The notes beneath the pieces are model-generated. The model did not search any database, was not told the origin of the DNA, and worked only from the letters and a program-made list of their open reading frames with translations. From contig JAMCYB010000012.1 of NCBI GenBank assembly GCA_023474385.1, positions 1 through 8,279 of the forward strand: a stretch of DNA of 8,279 bases, written 5' to 3'. The translations under genes and the position numbers were made by a program. Position 1 is the first letter of the stretch. The number at the start of each line of letters is the position of its first letter. The DNA comes from Candidatus Martarchaeota archaeon (GTDB lineage: Archaea > Micrarchaeota > Micrarchaeia > Micrarchaeales > Micrarchaeaceae). This document shows positions 1 to 6,557 of this stretch, piece after piece.

Positions 1-454
1 ACCCGCAATCGTTCATGAATGCGCTTTTGGTATATGAGAAATTTATGTAGACGCTCCTGTATTTGACGCGCTTGTCCTGCAGGTAGTTGTCAATTTTGAG
101 TATTGCATCCTTTATTCCGTCGATATCTGGCTCCTTCTTCCTCTTTACAATATCCTTGCCCTTTACCGCCGGCTCGTCAGACATGCCAACCTTCCTGCCC
201 GGAAGGCCGCGTGCTCTGGATACCATTGACTTTACAGATTGCTTATCGATGAGATTTGTCGACATAGAATATAGGTTGCCCTTTGACATTATGCGTACTC
301 GTATACCGGAGCCGCTGGATGAGAATATTCCGTTGAACTTCCCCTGCTCTATAGCAGCACCCATCGATGCGTACTCCTCTGCATATGCCTCGGCGAATCC
401 GTCGCTCCTCTTTGATGCTTCCGAATACGCGTAATCGATGATGTTTGTTGCCAT
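1..454 (-). CDS. TldD/PmbA-family protein, N-terminal part (cut by window edge)
   Basis: Reading leftward from the ATG at 454, an open frame of 151 codons continues off the left edge without a stop. It begins MATNIIDYAYSEASKR. Residues 17-80 have the layout of the TldD/PmbA N-terminal domain: an alternating strand (AEAYAEEY, 21-28), a stretch in place of the usual 'ved.rv.e..' strand, then SGSGIRVRIMSKGNLYSMST (47-66), which matches the family's 'G.giRv...g...fast' core. A helix with SVKSMVSRARGL (73-84) follows. These proteins act as metalloprotease subunits, for example in maturing modified peptides with microcin-type substrates; the zinc-binding C-terminal half lies outside this window, so activity cannot be judged. 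The ATG was preferred to a TTG four bases upstream, which is in another frame and closes after 71 codons. A TATA box lies about 33 bp upstream, predicting a leader of only a few bases. The family call is by pattern recognition only. Confidence 0.72.
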   Translation of the reverse strand, partial: MATNIIDYAYSEASKRSDGFAEAYAEEYASMGAAIEQGKFNGIFSSSGSGIRVRIMSKGNLYSMSTNLIDKQSVKSMVSRARGLPGRKVGMSDEPAVKGKDIVKRKKEPDIDGIKDAILKIDNYLQDKRVKYRSVYINFSYTKSAFMNDCG

Positions 455-530
455 GCAATCAATTTGCATACAACGGAAAAAAAGATATATTGTTGTTGAA
501 TGCACATTTATCCTGGGTAAATTGCATGGT
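451..530. repeat. 9-bp inverted repeat flanking the divergent promoters
   Basis: CCATGCAAT at 451-459 is matched by its exact reverse complement ATTGCATGG at 522-530, and the arms enclose both TATA boxes. The left arm overlaps the start codon of the leftward gene; the right arm lies 12 bp upstream of the rightward TATA box. The arms are about 60 bp apart, so a protein-binding pair is more plausible than a hairpin. A similar AATTTGCAT lies at 461-469. A chance match of this length in a region this size is uncommon but not negligible. Confidence 0.3.
484..491 (-). promoter_or_regulatory. TATA box for the TldD/PmbA-like gene
   Basis: Read on the minus strand this is AATATATC, followed by a T-rich run. 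Its centre is about 33 bp before the ATG at 454. With the usual archaeal spacing of about 25 bp, transcription would start near 461 and leave a leader of roughly 7 bases, too short for a ribosome-binding site. Confidence 0.5.
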
Positions 531-541
531 TAGGCAAACTC

Positions 542-549
542 TATAAATA
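542..549 (+). promoter_or_regulatory. TATA box for the methyltransferase operon
   Basis: TATAAATA, centred about 25 bp upstream of the ATG at 570. This places the expected transcription start on or next to the start codon, so the transcript is probably leaderless. No ribosome-binding site is visible before the ATG, which agrees with that reading. Confidence 0.65.
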
Positions 550-569
550 TTGATTGAGATTCGGAGTGC

Positions 570-1409
570 ATGGATTCTTTCTTCCTTTCAGGATACCACA
601 TTGAACGCATACTCGGCCTCGGCAGAGGCGAGTTCGCAATCAGCCTAGACCTGGGGGTATCCAAGGGCAGCATACGCATATACGATGACAGGATAGAGAT
701 GCCTGACGGGCAGGATGTGATGATTGAAACCCTGTCCAAGCTCCACAAGAGGCGTTCGCGCAACGACTGTTTCATGATTGCCGATGGCGACATCAAATGG
801 CTCTACGCATTCGAGGGCAACTCGACGTACAAGCTCTACGAGCCAAAGATGGACTGGCCCACAACAATAGAGATAAACGGCAGCTTCATGCATACCATAT
901 CCACCTCTACGCCCAAGCAGGAGGCGAATGCCAAAGTGGGTGCATTGGGAACGGTGAAGGGCGAGGCATTGGATACGGTGTTTGGCCTGGGGTACACATC
1001 CGCGCTGCTGAGCGAGGGAGGCGCATCAGGAGTGCTGAGCTACGAAATATCAGATACTGTGCTTGAGCTCGCTAGGGTAAACCCATGGTCCAGTGGCGCG
1101 TTCGACAGCAAGATACATGTAGCTATGGGGGACGTGGCTGAAGAGATACGCAATCTTGAGAGCTCCATGTTTGATGCAGTGCTGCACGATCCCCCAACGC
1201 TCCAGAGCACCGCCAAGCTTTATTCAGGGGAATTCTACAGTGAGCTGTATAGGGTGCTCAAGCCCGGGGGCGTGCTCTACCATTTTATAGGCACGAAGGT
1301 GCAGAACCCGAAGCATAATTACAGGAGGGGCATAATAAGCAGGCTGCGGCAATGCGGGTTCTCGGTAAAGGACGCATATAGGGGAGTAAGGGCGGAGAAG
1401 CCCGCATGA
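570..1409 (+). CDS. SAM-dependent methyltransferase, COG2521-like (predicted archaeal methyltransferase)
   Basis: A 279-residue soluble protein. The C-terminal two thirds form a class I (Rossmann) methyltransferase. Motif I is DTVFGLGYTSALL (135-147), and the acidic residue after strand 2 is E159 in SYEI. NPWS follows at 171-174, GD at 187-188 begins the motif III region, HDPP at 206-209 is motif IV, and YRVLKPGG at 227-234 leads into strand 5. The combination of GLGYT, NPWS, HDPP and LYS..FY..LYRVLKPGG is the signature I associate with COG2521. The HDPP motif resembles the (N/D)PP(Y/F) of enzymes that methylate exocyclic or ring nitrogens, often in nucleic acids, but the substrate is not established. 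Residues 1-110 form a separate N-terminal region rich in beta strand, as usual in this group, so the length appears complete. The gene heads a four-gene run and is followed 16 bp later by a transporter. Confidence 0.82.
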   Translation: MDSFFLSGYHIERILGLGRGEFAISLDLGVSKGSIRIYDDRIEMPDGQDVMIETLSKLHKRRSRNDCFMIADGDIKWLYAFEGNSTYKLYEPKMDWPTTIEINGSFMHTISTSTPKQEANAKVGALGTVKGEALDTVFGLGYTSALLSEGGASGVLSYEISDTVLELARVNPWSSGAFDSKIHVAMGDVAEEIRNLESSMFDAVLHDPPTLQSTAKLYSGEFYSELYRVLKPGGVLYHFIGTKVQNPKHNYRRGIISRLRQCGFSVKDAYRGVRAEKPA

Positions 1410-1414
1410 GTCAT

Positions 1415-1418
1415 GGTG
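1415..1418 (+). promoter_or_regulatory. Ribosome-binding site for the transporter gene
   Basis: GGTG lies 7 bases before the ATG at 1426 and fits the archaeal GGTGA-type anti-16S sequence. It supports the ATG start at 1426 and translation from a shared message with the methyltransferase. Confidence 0.5.
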
Positions 1419-1425
1419 TTCCGGC

Positions 1426-2703
1426 ATGAGCATAGAGGAAAGGTTAAGCAAGAACATATCAAAGCGCGACGTATGGATGTACTCGACGCTTCCGTACCAG
1501 ATAGCATACGGGCCGATAGGCACCATAATAGCGCTGTTCATACTCGACCTGCACGGCACTGTCATAGACGTATCATACGCAATGGCGACGTTCTACTTGA
1601 TATCCATAATTGCTTCAGTGTTCTGGGGCTGGATGATAGATATATACAATAGCCGCAGGGTATTTGTGTTCATCGCTTATGCAGGCGTCGGGATTGTGCT
1701 CGCGGCGATGGCTTATGCAACGAGCATAGTGGAGGTGATAGCGCTCTTCGGCGTGCTATCGTTCTTTACGGCTTCAGCCGCTACGCCTCTGAGCCTTCTG
1801 GTCATGGAAACGATAGAGAAAAGGCTGTGGGCTCAGGGATTCTCGAAGCTGCAGATGCTGGGCAGCATAGGAGGGGCCCTTGGCCTGCTCGTAGCTTCGG
1901 TAGTAACCGGGTTCCTGCCGCTGAGAATCCTGATGCTCATACTGATACCTTTCACCATAGCATCGCTGATCATAGCCTTCGCCATAAGGGAGCCGCAGAA
2001 GGCGCTTGAGAGAAGGGAGATAATCAAGAACAGGCTTGCGCTCAGGGTAAGGCTGATGATGCACAGCCTGTTGTTCATAAGGCTGCCGAGCCCGCATTTC
2101 ATAAAGTCGGTATTCGCGCCAAGAGGGGCAAAAAGGATGCAGGACCTGACGCTAATATATATAGCGCTGTTCGCCTTCTACCTGGGCAGCGGCATATTCA
2201 ACACTGCGTATGTGCCTGGGCTCAGGAGGATCGGCCTACTCAATATCTATGTATTTGCGGTTATATTCGGAGGCTACGCCGTGCAGACTGTGGCGTTCTA
2301 CCTCTCAGGAAGGTATACCGAGGCAAGAGGGGAGCACAGGACCATAATCGAATCGCTGTGGCTCAGGGCTGCAGGGTATATCGCCATAGGGCTGGTTTTC
2401 GTGCTCGTGTCCGGATATGCCGGCTTCATAGTCAACCTGCTCATATATGCCATGGCGGCGGGGCTGGCATATGCAGTTTTCTACACTGCGTCGAACACGC
2501 TGCTGTTCGAAGAGATAGGCAGCGAAAAGAGGGGCAGGAAGCTGGGAGTCTACAGCGGTATAGTGGGCTTAGGATACCTTCTCGGCTCGCTGATTGCCGG
2601 CTATGCCGCGTTTTTCATTGGGTATTGGTTCGCCTTCGTTGCCTCCGGTGCATTGATAATATGCTCCATAGCTGTGTTCTACAGATTCTACAGCAGCAAG
2701 TAG
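1426..2703 (+). CDS. Major facilitator superfamily (MFS) transporter
   Basis: A 425-residue integral membrane protein with about 12 hydrophobic helices in two groups of six. The halves are separated by a basic cytoplasmic loop at about 188-241 (rich in K and R). The loop between helices 2 and 3 carries the MFS motif A pattern G68-x3-D72-x4-R77-R78. The equivalent place in the second half reads SGRYTEARGEHR (294-305). Helix 1 starts near residue 22 and includes AYGPIGTIIALFI (27-39). The protein ends with a short basic tail, FYRFYSSK. MFS proteins are secondary carriers driven by ion gradients, and nothing in the sequence fixes the substrate; a drug or metabolite exporter and a nutrient importer are both possible. 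It is the second gene of the run, 16 bp after the methyltransferase. The start is supported by a GGTG site. Confidence 0.85.
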   Translation: MSIEERLSKNISKRDVWMYSTLPYQIAYGPIGTIIALFILDLHGTVIDVSYAMATFYLISIIASVFWGWMIDIYNSRRVFVFIAYAGVGIVLAAMAYATSIVEVIALFGVLSFFTASAATPLSLLVMETIEKRLWAQGFSKLQMLGSIGGALGLLVASVVTGFLPLRILMLILIPFTIASLIIAFAIREPQKALERREIIKNRLALRVRLMMHSLLFIRLPSPHFIKSVFAPRGAKRMQDLTLIYIALFAFYLGSGIFNTAYVPGLRRIGLLNIYVFAVIFGGYAVQTVAFYLSGRYTEARGEHRTIIESLWLRAAGYIAIGLVFVLVSGYAGFIVNLLIYAMAAGLAYAVFYTASNTLLFEEIGSEKRGRKLGVYSGIVGLGYLLGSLIAGYAAFFIGYWFAFVASGALIICSIAVFYRFYSSK

Positions 2704-2727
2704 GTGCGCGCAATGCACGGCAGTAGG

Positions 2728-2735
2728 TATTAATA
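2728..2735 (+). promoter_or_regulatory. Possible internal TATA box before the prenyl synthase
   Basis: TATTAATA lies in the gap after the transporter stop codon. The usual spacing puts transcription start near 2757, just before the GTG at 2758 and the ATG at 2767. If real, the TTG at 2737 would lie upstream of the transcript and could not be the start on this message. Confidence 0.4.
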
Positions 2736-2766
2736 TTTGAACGGCATAAGCGGGATTGTGCTTAAC

Positions 2767-3879
2767 ATGCTGAAATCCTACCCATGGGCGGACGAGGACG
2801 ATTGGCTGGACCACGTAAACAGCGAGATAACTGATATCATGCTGTCCTACCTGCCGTACAAGAACAGGGGCGAGTACTACAAGGGCCTTACGGACTATAT
2901 AGACAGGGGAGGCCATTTCACAAGGCCCAAGCTCTTCCTGCTTACTGCAAGGGCGCTCGGCGCGGAGTTCAATAGCGACCTGATGCTCATGGCTGCCACA
3001 ATAGAGATGTCAGAGGAAGCGATACTGAAGTATGACGACGTACAGGACCATTCTGTAAGAAGGAGAGGGATAGAAACAACCAACCACAAATACGGCGATG
3101 AGAAAGCGATACTTTTTGCAGCAATACTGCACGACAAGAACAGGCAGATGTTTGAGGACTACATCTCGCTGCTTGACGACAGGATAATGGGGCTCAGGCT
3201 GAGGGACAAATATGACGAGATAGTAGATGCTACTGCATACGGGCAGTACCTAGATCTCGATTTCATATCTAAAGTGCGCAGCTTCTCCGCTGTGGAGGAA
3301 TTGATGCGTGTTGAAGGCAGGCCGGATTTCGGCATGTATTACGACATAGTGAAGGGCAAGACCTGCGCGTATTCGACATGGGGGCCGATGCAGATGGCCG
3401 CGATAGTAGCGGACAAGGACGACGCGCTGCTCAAGCTCATCAAGAAGGTAGGCATTTATGCGGGCATAGCGTTCCAGATAAATGATGATGTGGAGGACAT
3501 CCTCAATTTCAGGAAGGACAAGGAGCGCGACGGCGACCTGAAGGAAGGCAAATACACGCTCATAATGGCGTATGCGTATAAGAACGCAACAGCCGATGAA
3601 CGAGCCTTCATAGACGGGGTATACAAAAAGAGCAAGGAGCGGAAGACCGATGAGGACATAGAGGGGCTGAAGAGGGTAATAGATAGGACAGATGCGGTGA
3701 AGTATGCCTTGGATGTCAGGGATGCCTATATGAAGCGCACCATAAATGAGGTAGCCAAATACAGGGAAATGCTTCCATCAAACACGTACGCGATAAAGCT
3801 AGCGGAGATGATAGCGGGATTGCTCTCCAGGGAGGGAGTGAACATGCGCGATGTCGCGCTGAACAGGTCGAAGGTGTGA
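2767..3879 (+). CDS. trans-Polyprenyl diphosphate synthase (GGPP synthase-like)
   Basis: With the ATG at 2767 the protein has 370 residues. It belongs to the all-alpha trans-isoprenyl synthases, which add isopentenyl diphosphate to an allylic primer; in archaea the products are ether-lipid precursors or quinone side chains. The first aspartate motif is DDVQD at 90-94, followed by the conserved RRRG. KT is at 198-199, the second motif DDVED at 240-244, and EGKYTL at 260-265. The IPP-binding segment normally GGKxxRP reads GGHFTRPKL (48-56), with His for Lys. The residue five before the first motif is Ala85, not a bulky aromatic. At 370 residues it is longer than the usual 300-340, mainly through a long C-terminal helical region. 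Alternative starts are GTG 2758 and TTG 2737; the ATG was chosen because a TATA box at 2728 argues against TTG. pyrD follows after 6 bp. Confidence 0.85.
   Translation: MLKSYPWADEDDWLDHVNSEITDIMLSYLPYKNRGEYYKGLTDYIDRGGHFTRPKLFLLTARALGAEFNSDLMLMAATIEMSEEAILKYDDVQDHSVRRRGIETTNHKYGDEKAILFAAILHDKNRQMFEDYISLLDDRIMGLRLRDKYDEIVDATAYGQYLDLDFISKVRSFSAVEELMRVEGRPDFGMYYDIVKGKTCAYSTWGPMQMAAIVADKDDALLKLIKKVGIYAGIAFQINDDVEDILNFRKDKERDGDLKEGKYTLIMAYAYKNATADERAFIDGVYKKSKERKTDEDIEGLKRVIDRTDAVKYALDVRDAYMKRTINEVAKYREMLPSNTYAIKLAEMIAGLLSREGVNMRDVALNRSKV
3873..3876 (+). promoter_or_regulatory. Ribosome-binding site for pyrD
   Basis: GGTG lies 9 bases before the ATG at 3886, inside the last codons of the prenyl synthase (AAG GTG TGA). 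The two genes are therefore probably translated from one message. Confidence 0.4.
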
Positions 3880-3885
3880 TTTGCC

Positions 3886-4953
3886 ATGAACCGCACAAAC
3901 ATGTATAGTATGATCAGGCCATTGCTCTTCAAGACAGATCCTGAAAGGATAAACGCTGCTGCTGATGCGTGCCTCAGGGCAAGCGGCATATTCCCAAAGC
4001 TTCTCGTTCCGCTTGTGGAAGGCAGGAGGGATTATGAACCCCTGCATTCGGAAGCGTTCGGCATGAAGGTGGAGAATCCAGTAGGGCTTGCGGCAGGCTT
4101 CGACAAGAACGCTAGGCTCATAAGACCAACATACAATTTGGGCTTCGGCTTCACCGAAGTGGGCACAGTGACTCCTGAACCGCAGCCCGGCAATGAAAGG
4201 CCAAGGCTGTTCAGGCATCCTGATGAAAGCAGCGTGCAGAACAGCATGGGGTTCAACAACTGCGGAGAAGAGCGGTTCGCCCGCAACATGTCCAGGGGCA
4301 TGCCTTTCAAGATGCCCGTAGGGATAAACTTTGGTAAGAATAGGGCAACGCCGAATGAACGCGCCCTAGAAGATTATGTTGAACTTGCAGGAACTCTCGG
4401 CAAATTTGCATCGTACATAGCGGTAAACCTGTCATCCCCAAACACTCCCGGACTCAGGGACCTGGAGAATGCAGAATTTGTAACGGACGCAGTAAGAGCA
4501 ATCAGAAGCGTATCCATGAAGCCGGTCCTTGTGAAGATATCGCCGGATAACCCGCCAAAACATATGATTGAAATCGGGCATGCGGTAGCAGACGCTGGAG
4601 GAAGCGGCATAATAGCCACAAATACCTCGCGCGATTTTACCCTCATCCCTAACTCAAATCTTGATGGCGGAATAAGCGGTAGAGCTCTGCGCCGGTATAG
4701 CAGGAACGCACTCAAGATACTGTCGAATGAGCTGGAAGGAGAGATAGGCATAGTATCAGTAGGAGGCATAGATTCTGCAGAAGAGGCATATTACAGGATA
4801 CTCAACGGCGCATCGCTCGTACAGGTTTACACCGCGATGATATTTGAGGGGCCGAATATCGCCAACGAGATAAACAAGGGCCTGGCTGCCCTATTGAGGA
4901 GGGACGGCTACGACAAGGTCAGCCAAGCAGTAGGAGCGGGCACCGGCAGGTAA
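3886..4953 (+). CDS. pyrD: Dihydroorotate dehydrogenase, class 2 (quinone-dependent)
   Basis: A 355-residue flavoenzyme that oxidises dihydroorotate to orotate, the fourth step of pyrimidine synthesis, using FMN. Class 2 features are clear. The N-terminal extension MYSMIRPLLFKTDPERINAA (6-25) resembles the amphipathic helical segment that docks the enzyme on the membrane and forms the quinone channel. NPVGLAAGFDKNA (64-76) contains the FMN-site lysine K74. NSMGFNN (119-125) binds substrate. NLSSPNTPGLRDL (181-193) carries Ser184 at the position of the class 2 catalytic serine, where class 1 has cysteine. LVKISPD (215-221) and SVGGI (291-295) belong to the FMN site, and VQVYTAMIFEGP (312-323) ends the barrel. 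The length suits the class (about 335-370). It is the last gene of the rightward run and needs a membrane quinone pool as electron acceptor. Confidence 0.95.
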   Translation: MNRTNMYSMIRPLLFKTDPERINAAADACLRASGIFPKLLVPLVEGRRDYEPLHSEAFGMKVENPVGLAAGFDKNARLIRPTYNLGFGFTEVGTVTPEPQPGNERPRLFRHPDESSVQNSMGFNNCGEERFARNMSRGMPFKMPVGINFGKNRATPNERALEDYVELAGTLGKFASYIAVNLSSPNTPGLRDLENAEFVTDAVRAIRSVSMKPVLVKISPDNPPKHMIEIGHAVADAGGSGIIATNTSRDFTLIPNSNLDGGISGRALRRYSRNALKILSNELEGEIGIVSVGGIDSAEEAYYRILNGASLVQVYTAMIFEGPNIANEINKGLAALLRRDGYDKVSQAVGAGTGR

Positions 4954-4969
4954 TGGTGCTTGGGATAGG

Positions 4970-6409
4970 CTAGCACGTACTGTCTTCAGGAATCAGTATC
5001 TCAAACCCGCTATAGTTGTACGTTTTTGATATGTTGAGCTCAGCGACGCTGTTGCCTGTCCCTATGAAAGAACTGAATACCAGTATCGGATACCGGTACA
5101 TGGTCGAATTGTAGTAGTATGGATTGTGGGCATTTATGCCGTAGAGCCGCAGATAGGGCCACGCATTCGATATGAAGCTGCAATCGGCCAGGCCCAATGA
5201 ATGCACCTGCTGCACAGCATTAAGAAGCACTGGGCTTCCGGATCCCATCACTTCAAAAGGATGGCTGCCCATCTGGGCATATGCAAAGAATGTCAGCGCG
5301 AAGAATGCCAATATGATAAATGAATAAGAGGCATACATTATTGCGTTCCTTGCCATGGGGCTTTTGTAAAGCTTGTGCACATCATGCATTAGGCCGTATA
5401 TCAGCAGCGCGAGAAACGGCACCGTACCCGCATATACGATATAGCCCCAGCGCGGCAGTGTATTTATTGACCCGTGCACGGCGAAGGCGAACCAAGCCAG
5501 AAGGGATACGGCGCAGAATGCCGCAGTTATCTTGTATTTGTAATCGACGCTTTTCGGAAGCCTGCGGCGCTTTGCGTACACCAATGCGGCGAGCAGCACG
5601 GCAAGGAGCATGAAAGGGATAAGATTATAGAACACCTCCGACATCGATATCATCAGCGCGGCGTGCACCGAAGTGGGTGATGGAGGAGGTGCTACGAATA
5701 CCTGCTCTATCGCATCTATATAGCTGAACATAGGGTTGCCGAATATGAAATAATTGGCGGCGAGCCATGGCATCGTAGTGAAGAAGCCGGCAGCAAGCGC
5801 ATTCCACCTTGTGCCTTTGGGCATGAACAGAATAGGCAGGACAAACACCAGCGAGCTGTACTTAGCCATTGCAGCTAAAGCTATCAATACGCCGCTCTGC
5901 CATTTCCCCCTAACGGCGAGGCCTATGGCGAATATCGCAAGTATCAGTGAAAGCATTTCGGTGCCGTTGAGCACCGTCAGGTATATCATCGAATATGGCA
6001 CCATCAGCATCGGTGCGACAATCAGGGGGTTTGCGTTCATGCCCTTGGCGAGGTATATTGCTGAGAGCAGAAGCAGAATCACCTCGAATGCCAAATATGA
6101 TGGTATTGCGTTCTGCGCGAACACCAGATCAAACGGAACGAGGAATACCGACATCAACGGGGCGCGGAAAGGCTCAAGGTAGAAATGGTTCTCGCTCTGT
6201 ATTGCGAGCGGCAGGGTGCCGTTCAGCAGTGACGTGTAGAAGTAGCCGCTTATCAGAGCCTTTGAGTATAGGTAGTGCGTTATGAAGTCCCAGTACACGC
6301 CTTGCTGGTAGTACAGGTGCAGAACCAGCGCAGATGAGAGTGCAAGCATCGCTAGAAGCAGTGCCGCATATGCATATTTCTTGCTGCTTCGAACCTGCTT
6401 CATATCCAT
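4970..6409 (-). CDS. Polytopic GT-C-like glycosyltransferase, family unresolved
   Basis: A 479-residue membrane protein with about 11 predicted helices. Helix 1 spans about 11-34; others are near 100-121, 128-146, 150-166, 171-195, 200-222, 258-279, 293-311, 321-341 and 355-378. A loop after helix 1 has YWDFITHYLYSKALISG (39-55), where Asp41 fits the catalytic acid of lipid-phosphosugar-dependent GT-C enzymes. AMAKYSSLVFVLP (180-192) and LPRWGYIVYAGTVPFLALL (318-336) also recall GT-C or DUF2029-like archaeal proteins. The last 100 residues (380-479) are soluble and probably face outside, with several N-x-S/T sequons (434, 459, 465). The likely role is transfer of a sugar from a dolichol-type carrier to surface lipid or protein, but no donor or acceptor can be read. 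It converges with pyrD (16 bp apart). A second ATG two codons downstream is an equally possible start. Confidence 0.62.
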   Translation of the reverse strand: MDMKQVRSSKKYAYAALLLAMLALSSALVLHLYYQQGVYWDFITHYLYSKALISGYFYTSLLNGTLPLAIQSENHFYLEPFRAPLMSVFLVPFDLVFAQNAIPSYLAFEVILLLLSAIYLAKGMNANPLIVAPMLMVPYSMIYLTVLNGTEMLSLILAIFAIGLAVRGKWQSGVLIALAAMAKYSSLVFVLPILFMPKGTRWNALAAGFFTTMPWLAANYFIFGNPMFSYIDAIEQVFVAPPPSPTSVHAALMISMSEVFYNLIPFMLLAVLLAALVYAKRRRLPKSVDYKYKITAAFCAVSLLAWFAFAVHGSINTLPRWGYIVYAGTVPFLALLIYGLMHDVHKLYKSPMARNAIMYASYSFIILAFFALTFFAYAQMGSHPFEVMGSGSPVLLNAVQQVHSLGLADCSFISNAWPYLRLYGINAHNPYYYNSTMYRYPILVFSSFIGTGNSVAELNISKTYNYSGFEILIPEDSTC

Positions 6410-6453
6410 CGGACCAATCCCATAAAGCGTATATGGGGATTATGAAGCCAACG

Positions 6454-6461
6454 TATTTATT
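6454..6461 (-). promoter_or_regulatory. Possible TATA box for the GT-C-like gene
   Basis: On the minus strand this reads AATAAATA, about 48 bp before the ATG at 6409. It predicts a transcription start near 6432 and a leader of about 22 bases without a convincing ribosome-binding site. The assignment is tentative. Confidence 0.35.
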
Positions 6462-6512
6462 ATGTTGATGATGCTTGTTTTCACCATGCGTATATGCAAA
6501 TTTTGGCAATGG

Positions 6513-6519
6513 TATAAAG
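6513..6519 (+). promoter_or_regulatory. TATA box for icd
   Basis: TATAAAG, centred about 42 bp before the ATG at 6558. It predicts a start near 6542 and a leader of about 16 bases, long enough for the GTGAT site at 6550. Its position lies within the upstream in-frame extension of the reading frame, which argues that the extension is not translated. Confidence 0.45.
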
Positions 6520-6549
6520 CCTTAGCTGGTCATAGATTGCTCTATATTC

Positions 6550-6554
6550 GTGAT
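6550..6554 (+). promoter_or_regulatory. Ribosome-binding site deciding the icd start
   Basis: GTGAT, part of the GGTGAT anti-16S consensus, ends 3 bases before the ATG at 6558. The spacing is slightly short. Together with the family alignment it favours 6558 over the ATG at 6462. Confidence 0.35.
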
Positions 6555-6557
6555 GAT

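Noticed and set aside
87..434. Open reading frame of 115 codons on the plus strand at the left end
   Set aside because: It lies opposite the TldD/PmbA-like frame, has low-complexity Ser/Phe/Leu-rich composition, and the minus-strand frame shows recognisable family features and a promoter.
2358..2726. 122-codon plus-strand frame overlapping the end of the transporter
   Set aside because: It is Arg- and Cys-rich in the shifted frame of the transporter, typical of a shadow translation.
4956..4976. Short hairpin GTGCT...AGCAC between pyrD and the GT-C-like gene as a terminator
   Set aside because: The stem is only 5 bp with an 11-base loop, it overlaps the stop codon of the minus-strand gene, and no T-run follows on either strand.
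5754..6182. 142-codon plus-strand frame inside the GT-C-like gene
   Set aside because: It is antisense to a long hydrophobic protein with coherent membrane helices and shows no motif of its own.
6462..6557. 32-codon in-frame extension of icd to an upstream ATG
   Set aside because: It overlaps the TATA box, has a composition unlike the family N-terminus, and the start at 6558 gives the normal length with a GTGAT site before it.
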